Positions 32,945-42,418 of a stretch of DNA of 64,000 nucleotides are shown here, one piece after another. Position 1 is the stretch's first letter. Each line of letters starts with the position of its first letter. The DNA is from an uncultured Clostridia bacterium (GTDB taxonomy: Bacteria > Bacillota > Clostridia > Lachnospirales > Lachnospiraceae). The DNA lies in NCBI GenBank assembly GCA_948467395.1, contig CAOKDX010000002.1:62001-126000 (forward strand). Direction: 5' to 3'. The position numbers and the translations under genes are program-made. The notes beneath the pieces are model-generated. The model worked only from the letters and a program-made list of their open reading frames with translations, was not told where the DNA came from and did not search any database.

Positions 32945-33748
32945 ATGGATGAGAAGAAAGTTAACTTTTTCCAAAAAATGAAAACTGCCGAACACCGGGG
33001 ATTTGAAATCTCCATGTTTGCAGTGAGTATTTTAATGGCAGTGGTCGTATTGATCAGCATTGTCATGCTGGGTATATACTGGGGAAAGGGTTCATCGAAC
33101 ACGGTTTCCGATGACGGAGCAGATGATGCGGCATCGTCCAGTGCCGTCACGGTGGCCAATGACGAGGATTCGGCAGTCGCAACGCAGCCGCCGGAGAATC
33201 CTATTATATCAGAAGATGATTTTGGCAATTCGGATGAAGATCTGAAAGCCGGTGAATTTGCATATACAACGGCTTATGTAAATATGCGGAGTGAGGCATC
33301 CCTGTCCGCCTCTGTCGTGACAAAGGTGCCTTCTGGTACAAAATTAAAATTGCTTGCACTGGAAAAAGAAGAGTGGTTTAAGGTCGATTATAACGGAACT
33401 GAGGGATATATCAATGCAATGTATCTATCCAGTGAAAAACCCGCTCCTATTGCAACGGCAACCCCTGCTCCCACAGCAAGGGCCACAGAACGGCCGGAGA
33501 AAACACCGAAGCCGACAGTCAAACCGACGAAGAAACCGACACCGAGGCCCACGAAGAAGCCGCCCGTGAAGACGGAACCTCCGAAAGAAACCCCGACTCC
33601 GGCACCAGAGCCGATGGAGACAGCCGCTGTAGTCACTCCGGAACCGACACCGGTGCCGACGAAGGCACCCACCCCTGCTCCGACAGAGAAACCAACGCAG
33701 GACCCTACGGAGCCGCCCCAGAATACATCGGAACCTCAGGGGGATTGA
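32945..33748 (+). CDS. Membrane-anchored SH3-domain protein with Pro/Thr/Lys-rich tail
   Basis: 267 residues from the ATG at 32945, 11 bases after AAGGAG; an in-frame GTG at 32933 overlaps that site. One membrane segment (about 24-47), an acidic low-complexity linker, a bacterial SH3_3 domain (about 102-165, YVNMRSEASLSASVVTKVPSGTKLKLL) and a C-terminal tail of about 100 residues made of Pro, Thr, Lys and Glu repeats such as KPTKKPTPRPTKKPP. The tail looks wall-spanning. Function unknown; wall binding is inferred. Placed between lexA and mutS, with mutS 30 bases downstream. Confidence 0.82.
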   Translation: MDEKKVNFFQKMKTAEHRGFEISMFAVSILMAVVVLISIVMLGIYWGKGSSNTVSDDGADDAASSSAVTVANDEDSAVATQPPENPIISEDDFGNSDEDLKAGEFAYTTAYVNMRSEASLSASVVTKVPSGTKLKLLALEKEEWFKVDYNGTEGYINAMYLSSEKPAPIATATPAPTARATERPEKTPKPTVKPTKKPTPRPTKKPPVKTEPPKETPTPAPEPMETAAVVTPEPTPVPTKAPTPAPTEKPTQDPTEPPQNTSEPQGD

Positions 33749-33778
33749 CCGGATTATGCCATACGAATGGAGGAAACC

Positions 33779-36397
33779 ATGGAACAGTTGACACCGATGA
33801 TGCAGCAATACATGGAGACGAAGGAAGAATATAAAGACTGTATCCTCTTTTACCGTCTGGGTGATTTCTATGAAATGTTTTTTGACGATGCCCTGACAGC
33901 ATCGAGGGAACTGGAAATCACTCTTACCGGAAAAAGCTGTGGATTAAAAGAAAGGGCACCCATGTGTGGTGTCCCCTTTCATTCTGCGGAGGGATACATC
34001 AACCGTCTGGTCGAAAGAGGCTATAAGGTGGCCATCTGTGAACAGGTGGAGGATCCAAAAGAGGCAAAGGGACTGGTAAAACGGGATGTGATTCGTATCG
34101 TGACGCCGGGGACAAACTGCTTTACCTCCTCCCTGGACGAGACCAGGAATAATTACCTGATGGGAATCGTCTCAACGGAGGGCAGCTTTGGCATCTCGGT
34201 GGTGGATGTCACGACAGGCGAATATCTACTCACTGAGGTGGATCACCTTGGCGGGCTCTTGGATGAGGTCAATAAATACATGCCGGCAGAGATTATCTGC
34301 AACGATTCCTTTTACATAAGCGGAGCGGATCTGACGGATCTGACAGAACGGCTGAACATTGTTGTCTCCGCACTGGATCCGCGTTATTTTGATAAAGAGA
34401 CATGCAGCCGGATCCTGTGTGCGCACTTTCAGGTCAGTACGCTGGAGGGACTGGGACTGCAGGAATATACCATTGGACTCATTGCGGCAGGCTCTGTGAT
34501 GCAGTATCTGGAGGAGACACAGAAATGCTCCCTGGCCCATATTTCCAGGCTTACACCGTACCACACCGGAAAATATATGCTGCTGGACAGGAATACAAGA
34601 AGAAATCTTGAACTGGTAGAGACGCTCCGTGAAAAACAGAAACGAGGTTCCCTTCTCTGGGTGCTGGACCGAACGAAGACGGCGATGGGTGCCCGGAAGC
34701 TGAGAAGCTGTCTGGAACAGCCTCTGATCGATGAAAAAAAGATCCTCCAGCGGTATGACGCCATTGAGGAATTCAATGAAAACGTCATCACGAGGGAAGA
34801 GATGCGGGAATATATGAATCCCGTCTATGATCTGGAGCGCCTGCTCAGCAGGATCAGTTATAAAACAGTAAACCCAAGAGATATGACAGCACTGGAATCC
34901 TCCCTGTCCATGCTGCCTCATATCCGTTTTTTATGTGGCGGATTTCACTCAGAGCTTTTTCGGGAATTATATGAACAGCTGGATCCTTTGGAAGATATCT
35001 ATGAGATGATCCATAATGCCATAGAAGAAGAGCCGCCCATCTCTGTCCGCGAGGGAGGGATTTTTAAAACAGGATACCATCCGGAGATTGACAAACTGAG
35101 AAATGCCAAGACAGAGGGAAAGGACTGGCTGGCACAGCTGGAAGCCAGGGAGAGAGAAAATACAGGAATCAAAAATCTCCGGATTAAGTACAATAAAGTC
35201 TTTGGATATTATCTGGAGGTGACCAAATCCTTTCTCGATCAGGTGCCGGATTCCTGGGTGAGAAAACAGACACTGACCAATGCGGAGCGTTTCACCACGC
35301 AGGAATTGAAAGAGATGGAGGATGTGATCCTGGGTGCGGAGGAGCGGCTGTACAGTCTCGAATATGCGGTATTCTGCGATCTCAGGAACCGGATATTTGA
35401 TCAGATGGAACGGATCCAGAATACGGCAGGGGTAATCGCCATGCTGGATATGCTGGCCTCTCTCGCCTATGTGGCGGAGCACAACCACTATGTCCGCCCA
35501 AAGCTGAACCGCACGGGGACAATGGAGATCCGGGAGGGGCGCCATCCGGTGATCGAGCAGATGATTGAAAATAATATGTTTATCGCCAACGATACCTATC
35601 TGGATAAGGATTCCCACCGGGTGGTTATTATAACAGGCCCCAATATGGCAGGTAAGTCGACCTATATGCGGCAGACCGCCCTGATCGTTCTGATGGCCCA
35701 GATTGGTTCCTTTGTGCCGGCGGAGGCGGCAGATCTCTGCCTGGTAGACCGGATTTTCACCCGTGTCGGGGCATCCGATGATCTCGCCAGTGGACAGAGT
35801 ACCTTTATGGTGGAGATGACAGAGGTGGCAAATATCCTGCATAACGCAACCCGGGACAGCCTTATCATACTGGATGAGATCGGACGGGGCACCAGTACTT
35901 TTGACGGTCTCAGCATTGCCTGGGCTGTTGTGGAGCATATTGTAGACAAAAAGAAAATAGGGGCAAAGACATTATTTGCCACACACTATCATGAACTGAC
36001 GGAACTGGAGGGCAAGCTGGAAGGCGTGCAGAATTACTGCATCGCCGTAAAGGAAGACGGAGAAGAAATCGTTTTTCTCCGGAAGATCGTGAAGGGCGGT
36101 GCGGACCGCAGCTATGGGATTCAGGTGGCGAAGCTGGCGGGGGTGCCGGCGGAGGTTCTTGGCCGGGCACGGGAAATTGCCGACCATCTGGAACAGACCG
36201 ACGGGACCAATCCGGATATATCTGTACCAGCACATTCCGATGGAATGACACAGCTGTCCATCTTCGATGCCATGGGAGGAAGCCAGACAGATAATATTCT
36301 GTTTGAGCTGCGGGACATCGATCTCACAGGAGTGACGCCGATGGATGCGATGAATCTCATATATAAATGGCAGAATCAGTTAAAGGAGAAATGGTAA
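33779..36397 (+). CDS. mutS: DNA mismatch repair protein MutS
   Basis: 872 residues from the ATG at 33779; an ATG at 33767 is part of the ATGGAGG binding site. It recognises mismatches and small loops and recruits MutL. The N-terminal mismatch-binding motif FYEMF is at residues 34-38 (the Phe/Glu wedge), followed by connector, lever and clamp domains, and the ATPase domain with Walker A TGPNMAGKST near 620. The ABC-like signature and STFDG follow. Stop and mutL start share one base. Confidence 0.97.
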   Translation: MEQLTPMMQQYMETKEEYKDCILFYRLGDFYEMFFDDALTASRELEITLTGKSCGLKERAPMCGVPFHSAEGYINRLVERGYKVAICEQVEDPKEAKGLVKRDVIRIVTPGTNCFTSSLDETRNNYLMGIVSTEGSFGISVVDVTTGEYLLTEVDHLGGLLDEVNKYMPAEIICNDSFYISGADLTDLTERLNIVVSALDPRYFDKETCSRILCAHFQVSTLEGLGLQEYTIGLIAAGSVMQYLEETQKCSLAHISRLTPYHTGKYMLLDRNTRRNLELVETLREKQKRGSLLWVLDRTKTAMGARKLRSCLEQPLIDEKKILQRYDAIEEFNENVITREEMREYMNPVYDLERLLSRISYKTVNPRDMTALESSLSMLPHIRFLCGGFHSELFRELYEQLDPLEDIYEMIHNAIEEEPPISVREGGIFKTGYHPEIDKLRNAKTEGKDWLAQLEARERENTGIKNLRIKYNKVFGYYLEVTKSFLDQVPDSWVRKQTLTNAERFTTQELKEMEDVILGAEERLYSLEYAVFCDLRNRIFDQMERIQNTAGVIAMLDMLASLAYVAEHNHYVRPKLNRTGTMEIREGRHPVIEQMIENNMFIANDTYLDKDSHRVVIITGPNMAGKSTYMRQTALIVLMAQIGSFVPAEAADLCLVDRIFTRVGASDDLASGQSTFMVEMTEVANILHNATRDSLIILDEIGRGTSTFDGLSIAWAVVEHIVDKKKIGAKTLFATHYHELTELEGKLEGVQNYCIAVKEDGEEIVFLRKIVKGGADRSYGIQVAKLAGVPAEVLGRAREIADHLEQTDGTNPDISVPAHSDGMTQLSIFDAMGGSQTDNILFELRDIDLTGVTPMDAMNLIYKWQNQLKEKW

Positions 36398-38235
36398 TGA
36401 TCCAGGTTTTAGATCAGGCGACGATCAATCAGATCGCCGCAGGAGAGGTAATTGAACGGCCTATGGCCGTAGTAAAGGAGCTTGTTGAAAATTCCATGGA
36501 TGCCGGGGCGACAGCCATTACCATTGAGATCAAGGAGGGCGGCATATCCTTTATCCGGGTTACGGATAACGGAACAGGGATTCCGCAGGATGAGGTGCCG
36601 GCTGCCTTTCTTCCCCATGCCACAAGCAAGATACGCTCCGCAGAGGATCTTCTCACCGTCCAAAGTCTCGGGTTCCGGGGAGAGGCATTGTCCAGCATTG
36701 CCGCCGTGGCCCAGGTAGAGCTTATCACCCGCCGCAGGGAAGAGATTACCGGTACGCATTATGAGATCGAAGGAGGGGAGGAAAAAAAACGGGAAGAGGT
36801 GGGATGTCCGGAGGGCACCACCTTTATTATGAGAAATTTATTTTATAATACACCGGCCAGAAGGAAGTTCCTGAAAACAAAGACAACGGAGGGAAATTAT
36901 ATACAGGATCTTGTGCAGCGTTATACCCTGGGCCATCCAGAGGTCCGTTTCCATTTTATCGTGGATGGCAGGAGCAGGCTTCAGACCTCCGGGGACGGGA
37001 ATCTGAAAACCAATATTTATTATAACTATGGCCAGGACGTAACCAATTGTCTGATTCCCGTCGGGACAGAGACAGACGGCATCCGCCTGACGGGATTTAT
37101 CGGGAAACCGGAACTCTCCCGGGGAAACCGGACTTTTATCAATTATTTTGTAAATGGGAGATATATCAAAAGTCCGGTGATCACCAGTGCTATAGAACAT
37201 GCCTACAAAGATTTTCTGATGAGCCGCCGGTATCCCTTTACGGCTCTTTTGCTTACCATTGACAGCAGCTGCATCGATGTCAATGTCCATCCTTCCAAAA
37301 TGGAAGCGAGGTTCACCAACCAGGAAGAGATATACCGCCTCTTTCATGATTCCATAAAGGAGCTGTTAAAAAACCTCTCGCTGATACCGAAGGTGTCCAT
37401 CGGACCGGCCAGCACAGAAAGACGGGGCCGGGGAGAGAATCTGACTTCCCAAAGGGGAGAAAAGGCCCCACGGGAAACGTCGCCGGAGCCCTTTGAGGAG
37501 AACCGGCTCAGAGAGCAGTCCGCCGGCATGGCAGATCCTGTTCCGCCGGTATCGCCGCCGCAGAATATCCCGGTGGTGTCGGAAAAGGGCGTCTGGGACG
37601 CCACGGTTCCACAGCCGCAGAATTTTCTTCAGGAGAGAATACTCATTCCCGAGGACAGACCCCGGTTCCGTATTATCGGTCAGGTATTTGACACGTACTG
37701 GCTTGTGGAATATAAGTCGGAGCTGCTGATCATCGACCAGCATGCGGCCCACGAAAAGGTATTATATGAGAAGCTGACGGAGAAACTGCGCAACAAAAAG
37801 GGGCTTACGCAGAATCTGGCGGCGCCAGTCGTAGTAACATTGTCCGGCAGGGAGATTGAAGCCCTGAAAGAATATGCCAGCGTATTTGAGGATATTGGGT
37901 TTGTTCTGGAGCCCTTCGGAGACAGGGAATATCTCATCACCGGGGTGCCGGCGGATTTCCTCGATCTTGAACCAAAGGAACTGTTTCTCGAAATGGTGGA
38001 CAGCCTTATGAGGGAGGGCGCCCGCACTAAGCCGGAAATGGTACTTGAACACTGTGCTGCCATGGCCTGCCGCGCAGCGGTTAAGGGAAATAACAGCCTC
38101 TCCTATGCCGAGGCGGATCAGCTGTTCGGGCAAATGCTTCTGGCGGAGGAGCCGTTTCACTGTCCGCACGGAAGACCCACCACCATAGCTATGAGCAGGC
38201 AGGAATTTGAGAAGAAATTTAAACGGATCGTATAG
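36397..38235 (+). CDS. mutL: DNA mismatch repair protein MutL with endonuclease motif
   Basis: 612 residues from the ATG at 36397, which shares a base with the mutS stop; AAGGAG is eight bases upstream. The GHKL ATPase is at the N-terminus (QIAAGEVIERPMAVVKELVENSMDAG, DNGTGI, GFRGEALSSI). A variable linker spans about 335-430. The C-terminal domain has DQHAAHEKVLYE near 448, the metal-binding nicking motif found in bacteria that lack MutH, and CPHGRPT near the end. This fits methyl-independent repair. Confidence 0.97.
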   Translation: MIQVLDQATINQIAAGEVIERPMAVVKELVENSMDAGATAITIEIKEGGISFIRVTDNGTGIPQDEVPAAFLPHATSKIRSAEDLLTVQSLGFRGEALSSIAAVAQVELITRRREEITGTHYEIEGGEEKKREEVGCPEGTTFIMRNLFYNTPARRKFLKTKTTEGNYIQDLVQRYTLGHPEVRFHFIVDGRSRLQTSGDGNLKTNIYYNYGQDVTNCLIPVGTETDGIRLTGFIGKPELSRGNRTFINYFVNGRYIKSPVITSAIEHAYKDFLMSRRYPFTALLLTIDSSCIDVNVHPSKMEARFTNQEEIYRLFHDSIKELLKNLSLIPKVSIGPASTERRGRGENLTSQRGEKAPRETSPEPFEENRLREQSAGMADPVPPVSPPQNIPVVSEKGVWDATVPQPQNFLQERILIPEDRPRFRIIGQVFDTYWLVEYKSELLIIDQHAAHEKVLYEKLTEKLRNKKGLTQNLAAPVVVTLSGREIEALKEYASVFEDIGFVLEPFGDREYLITGVPADFLDLEPKELFLEMVDSLMREGARTKPEMVLEHCAAMACRAAVKGNNSLSYAEADQLFGQMLLAEEPFHCPHGRPTTIAMSRQEFEKKFKRIV

Positions 38236-38236
38236 C

Positions 38237-38259
38237 GCAACGACGGATTCAAATTGGCG
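38237..38259. repeat. Short dispersed repeat, copy 2
   Basis: 23 bases matching 13246-13268 with two transitions, starting two bases after the mutL stop codon. Confidence 0.5.
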
Positions 38260-38288
38260 GATGCCGGACAGAAAGAAGGGAGACTGTT

Positions 38289-39230
38289 TTGCAATTACCC
38301 ATATTGATACTTACCGGACCCACGGCGGTAGGGAAAACGGAGATTTCTCTCCGGCTGGCAAAGGCGGCAGGAGGTGAGATCATCTCTGCCGACTCCATGC
38401 AGGTATACCGGTATATGGATATCGGAACGGCCAAAATCCTGCCGGATCAGCGGCAGGGTATTCCACATTATATGATAGATGAATGGGAACCGGATCAGGA
38501 ATTTAATGTATTTCTCTTTCAAAAAAGGGTCAAGGAATATATCCGGGATATCCATGCAAGAGGAAAACTTCCCATACTGGCAGGCGGCACTGGGTTTTAT
38601 ATTCAGGCGGTCTTATATGATATCAGCTTTGCCGAAGGCCAGCAGGATGACAGCTGCCGCCGCCGGCTTCAGAAAGAGGCGGAAGAAAAGGGGTGCCGGC
38701 AGCTTCATGACAGACTGCGGCAGGTGGATCCGGAGTCGGCGGAGGTCATACACGAAAACAATATAAAACGCGTGATACGGGCTCTGGAATACTATGAATT
38801 TACCGGTGAAAAATTTTCTAAGCACAATGCACAGGAACGGCAGCGCACTTCGCCCTACAACTTTTTGTATCTGGTTCTGACAATGGAACGGCAGGAATTG
38901 TATCACAGAATCGACCTTCGGGTGGACCAGATGATGAGAGAGGGTCTTGCAGATGAAGTAAAAGGGCTTCTGGACAGGGGATACGGCAGGGAGCTTGTGT
39001 CCATGCAGGGACTTGGATACAAAGAGATTGCCGCGGCGCTGGCCGGGGAATGCACCATGGAAGAGGCGGTGTACCGGCTGAAGCGCGATACAAGACATTT
39101 TGCCAAACGCCAGATGACATGGTTTCGACGGGAACGCGAAACCGTCATGTTAGATAAGGGGGCTTATGCATCAGTGGATGATGTCGTGGAAAATATTATG
39201 AAAATGGCAGAGAAAAGAGGAATATTGTGA
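38289..39230 (+). CDS. miaA: tRNA dimethylallyltransferase MiaA
   Basis: 313 residues, apparent TTG start at 38289 after GGGAG. It adds dimethylallyl to A37 of tRNAs reading UNN codons. The P-loop LTGPTAVGKTEISL lies near residues 8-21; ISADSMQVYRYMDIGTAK follows, and tRNA-binding ALAGECTMEEAVYRLKRDTRHFAKRQMTWFRR is near the C-terminus. The mutSL-miaA order is common in Clostridia. The stop overlaps the next start by one base. Confidence 0.95.
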   Translation: MQLPILILTGPTAVGKTEISLRLAKAAGGEIISADSMQVYRYMDIGTAKILPDQRQGIPHYMIDEWEPDQEFNVFLFQKRVKEYIRDIHARGKLPILAGGTGFYIQAVLYDISFAEGQQDDSCRRRLQKEAEEKGCRQLHDRLRQVDPESAEVIHENNIKRVIRALEYYEFTGEKFSKHNAQERQRTSPYNFLYLVLTMERQELYHRIDLRVDQMMREGLADEVKGLLDRGYGRELVSMQGLGYKEIAAALAGECTMEEAVYRLKRDTRHFAKRQMTWFRRERETVMLDKGAYASVDDVVENIMKMAEKRGIL

Positions 39231-40519
39231 TGAAAAAAGATGAGATGTACGGACAGTTTGGGATTGGGGACAGGGTACTCGAGCTGGGAAACCAGGTGCT
39301 GTCTGAGATTGAGGAACGGTTTGCCGCTATTGATGAAAGAGCGGAGATCAACCAGTTAAAGGTAATCCATGCCATGCAGAAAAACCGTGTGAGCGAATGT
39401 CATCTTCAGGGCTCCACCGGATATGGATATAATGACTCCGGCAGGGATACACTGGAAAGGGTTTATGCGGATATCTTCCACGCGGAGGATGCCCTGGTGC
39501 GCTCCCAGATCACATGCGGAACCCATGCACTTACCATCGCCCTGTCCTCCATTCTCAGACCTGGGGACGAGCTGCTCTCGCCGGTTGGAAAGCCCTATGA
39601 CACACTGGAGGGAATCATCGGTATTGAGGGAACCACCACCAGGGGATCCCTCCGTGAGTTCGGCATTTCCTACCGGCAGACAGACCTTCTGCCAGACAGC
39701 GGATTTGACTATGATGGTATCCGGGAGGCATTGAATGACAGGACGAAGCTTGTGACGATCCAGCGCTCGAAGGGGTATGCCTTGCGGAAAACTTTATCGG
39801 TGGAACGCATCGGGGAACTGATCCGTTTCATCAAAGGCATCCGCCCGGACGTGATCTGTATGGTGGATAATTGTTATGGGGAATTTGTTGAGACAATAGA
39901 GCCCTCGGATGTGGGCGCGGATCTGTGTGTGGGTTCCCTCATCAAAAATCCCGGCGGAGGACTGGCACCTATGGGAGGATATATCGTAGGACGACGGGAT
40001 CTGGTGGAGCTTGCCGCCTGCCGGCTGACGGCGCCGGGACTTGGCCGGGAGGTTGGGGCATCCCTGCATATCAACCCCGCTTTCTATCAGGGTCTGTTCC
40101 TTGCGCCCTCCGTTGTTGCGGGAGCACTGAAATCGGCGATATTTGCCGCTAATCTCTATGAAAAGCTCGGCTTTACGGCAAGCCCGGATGGAACAGAGGA
40201 ACGGTATGACATCATTCAGGCGATTGCCTTTGGCAGCCCGGAGAGGGTCATTGCCTTCTGCCAGGGGATCCAGCAGGCTGCTCCTGTGGATTCTTTTGTC
40301 CTGCCGGAACCATATGCCATGCCGGGATACCACAGTGATGTGATCATGGCTGCGGGAGCCTTCGTCCAGGGATCCTCCATCGAACTCAGCGCCGACGCCC
40401 CCATTGAACCACCCTACAGCGTATTTTTCCAGGGCGGGATCACATGGCATCATGGAAAGCTGGGAATTTTGAAAACGCTGCAGAATATGCTGGACGGCGG
40501 TTTTGTCGAATTACCATGA
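39230..40519 (+). CDS. Alr/YnbB-type PLP enzyme (methionine gamma-lyase-like, aluminium resistance family)
   Basis: 429 residues from the ATG at 39230 (overlapping the miaA stop); a GTG three bases earlier is also in frame. PLP-dependent Cys/Met metabolism fold: SGRDTLERVYADIFHAEDALVRSQITCGTHALT for cofactor phosphate binding, VDNCYGEFVE for the Asp that touches the pyridine nitrogen, and GSLIKNPGGG with K239 as the likely PLP lysine. The family is annotated as aluminium resistance or methionine gamma-lyase, but its true substrate is unsettled. It is usually found after miaA or near glnA in Firmicutes. Confidence 0.88.
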   Translation: MKKDEMYGQFGIGDRVLELGNQVLSEIEERFAAIDERAEINQLKVIHAMQKNRVSECHLQGSTGYGYNDSGRDTLERVYADIFHAEDALVRSQITCGTHALTIALSSILRPGDELLSPVGKPYDTLEGIIGIEGTTTRGSLREFGISYRQTDLLPDSGFDYDGIREALNDRTKLVTIQRSKGYALRKTLSVERIGELIRFIKGIRPDVICMVDNCYGEFVETIEPSDVGADLCVGSLIKNPGGGLAPMGGYIVGRRDLVELAACRLTAPGLGREVGASLHINPAFYQGLFLAPSVVAGALKSAIFAANLYEKLGFTASPDGTEERYDIIQAIAFGSPERVIAFCQGIQQAAPVDSFVLPEPYAMPGYHSDVIMAAGAFVQGSSIELSADAPIEPPYSVFFQGGITWHHGKLGILKTLQNMLDGGFVELP

Positions 40520-40636
40520 ACACTGTTGGATGCGTGGAAAAATTCACACAAAAAACTCAGTTAAAAGGTATACTTTTCTATCAATATATGGTAAAATGAC
40601 TATGTTTGAGTACTGATAGATTGACTAATGTGTCAT

Positions 40637-41335
40637 ATGAATAATAAAAATTTCACAATGAAACAATTACCGGTATCAGAAAAGCCTTATGAAAAATGTA
40701 TCCGGAATGGTGCCGGTACTTTGTCGGATGCAGAGCTTCTGGCGGTAATCATTAAAACGGGGACCAGAGAACGCACCAGCCTTCAGCTGGCAATGGAGCT
40801 TCTCGAACTTCACCCGTCGTACAGAGGGCTTATCGGACTACATCATCTGTCGCTGAAAGAGCTGGTTCAGGTGAAAGGTGTGGGGAAGGTTAAGGCGATC
40901 CAGCTTCTGTGCGTGGCAGAATTATCAAAGCGGCTTGCCCGGCAGACAAGGAATCCTTCTCCCAAACTAACCTGTCCCTGTGAGGTGGCAGATTATTTTA
41001 TGGCTGAGATGCGCAGCCTGGAAACCGAGCATCTGTATGCGGCCTTTATGGACGCCGGCGGAAGGATTCTTCATTACCAGATTGTCTTTAAGGGAACCGT
41101 TCAGTCCTCCCTTGCCAATCCCCGGGAGATTCTTCGTCTTGCCCTGCAGTATGACACTGCTCATTATGTGGTTTTACATAATCACCCCAGTGGTGATCCG
41201 GAACCCAGTGTGGAGGATATCCAGATGACCAGACAGCTGAGAGAAGCGTCCGGCCTCATCGGAATACCGCTGATGGATCATATCATTATCGGTGATAATC
41301 AATATATCAGCCTGAAAGAGAGAGGCTATCTGTAA
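40637..41335 (+). CDS. radC: RadC-family JAB metalloprotein
   Basis: 232 residues if the ATG at 40637 is used; ATGs at 40628 and 40658 are also in frame and none has a good ribosome binding site. A helix-hairpin-helix region (GTLSDAELLAVIIKTGTRERTSLQLA, VKGVGKVKAIQLL) precedes a JAB/MPN domain with HNHPSGDPEPSVED, the zinc site of this fold. The old link to DNA repair is doubtful; the activity is unknown. First gene before mreB, as usual. Confidence 0.88.
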   Translation: MNNKNFTMKQLPVSEKPYEKCIRNGAGTLSDAELLAVIIKTGTRERTSLQLAMELLELHPSYRGLIGLHHLSLKELVQVKGVGKVKAIQLLCVAELSKRLARQTRNPSPKLTCPCEVADYFMAEMRSLETEHLYAAFMDAGGRILHYQIVFKGTVQSSLANPREILRLALQYDTAHYVVLHNHPSGDPEPSVEDIQMTRQLREASGLIGIPLMDHIIIGDNQYISLKERGYL

Positions 41336-41405
41336 GGCCTGCCCCAAAGCGGGAATCCTGCAGACGGAGTACTTTTATCATAGCAAAAAGAGAGGGAGAG
41401 TGTAA

Positions 41406-42398
41406 ATGTTAGGAAAAGCAATTGGTATTGATTTTGGGACGAGTTCCATTAAGTTCTATAAAAATGGCGAGGGTGTCATCCTCCATGAAAAAAGCGTAAT
41501 TGCCGTATATAATAAAAATCATACATTTGCCGTGGGAAATGAAGCCTTTGAGATGTATGAAAAGGCGCCGGTGAACATCGAGGTGTCGTATCCGGTAAAG
41601 AACGGCGTGATCGCAGATATTGGAAATATGCAGTCCATGATCGATTACTTTTTCCAGCAGCTGGACGGAAAGCGTAAATTAAAGGGCGCCGACTATTATA
41701 TCGCAGTTCCGACAGATATTACGGAAGTGGAGAAGAGGGCGTATTTTGAACTGATCTCCAATACAAATCTGAAACCGAAAAAAATCTATGTGGTGGAGAA
41801 ACCGATTGCAGACGCCCTTGGCATGAGCCTTGACATTACAAAATCCACCGGGACGCTTGTGGTGGACATTGGCGCCAACACAACGGAAATCTCTGTTCTG
41901 TCCCTGGGGGGGATCGTCCTGAGCCGGCTGATACCGGTGGGAGGAAATAAATTTGACGAGGTGATCATCAGCAAGATCAAGAAGGATAAAAATTTCGTCA
42001 TCGGTGAAAAGACGGCAGAGCTTATTAAAAAAACCATCGGCTCCGCCTATGTCACCGATGAGACGATAGATATCTGCGGCAGAAATCTTGTGACGGGCCT
42101 GCCCAGTGAGATCACCATTACTGGCAAGGATGTATATGACGCCCTCATCGAACTGTTCCAGACCATCGTCGATTCGGTAAAGATTATTCTGGAGCGCACG
42201 CCACCGGAGATCTCCTCTGATATTTATAAGTCAGGAGTCTATATTACCGGCGGTTCCAGCCGGATAAAGGATCTGGGACGGTTTGTATACGATCAGCTGG
42301 GCCTCAAGGTAAATCTCTGTGAGGAGCCGGAGAGCACGGTGATCATGGGTCTCGGAGCCATCATTGAGGATCCGTCTCTGGCAAAGCTTACTTTGTAA
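41406..42398 (+). CDS. mreB: Rod shape-determining protein MreB
   Basis: 330 residues, preceded by GAGGGAGAG. Actin-like filament protein guiding lateral wall synthesis. Phosphate loops GIDFGTSSIKFYKNGEG (residues 6-22) and VVDIGANTTEISVLSLGG (about 156-173), the connecting YVVEKPIADALGM and the adenosine motif YITGGSSRIKDL are all present. The first loop differs somewhat from the common DLGTANT sequence. First gene of mreB-mreC-mreD-mrdA. Confidence 0.94.
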   Translation: MLGKAIGIDFGTSSIKFYKNGEGVILHEKSVIAVYNKNHTFAVGNEAFEMYEKAPVNIEVSYPVKNGVIADIGNMQSMIDYFFQQLDGKRKLKGADYYIAVPTDITEVEKRAYFELISNTNLKPKKIYVVEKPIADALGMSLDITKSTGTLVVDIGANTTEISVLSLGGIVLSRLIPVGGNKFDEVIISKIKKDKNFVIGEKTAELIKKTIGSAYVTDETIDICGRNLVTGLPSEITITGKDVYDALIELFQTIVDSVKIILERTPPEISSDIYKSGVYITGGSSRIKDLGRFVYDQLGLKVNLCEEPESTVIMGLGAIIEDPSLAKLTL

Positions 42399-42418
42399 TA
42401 GGGGAAGTGGGGATAAGC

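Noticed and set aside
33388-33808. Gly/Val-rich and Arg-rich frames antisense to the SH3 protein tail
   Set aside because: They are translations of the repetitive Pro/Thr/Lys codons on the other strand.
34967-35938. Open frame of 323 codons antisense to mutS
   Set aside because: Antisense shadow of a strongly conserved gene; no start signals.
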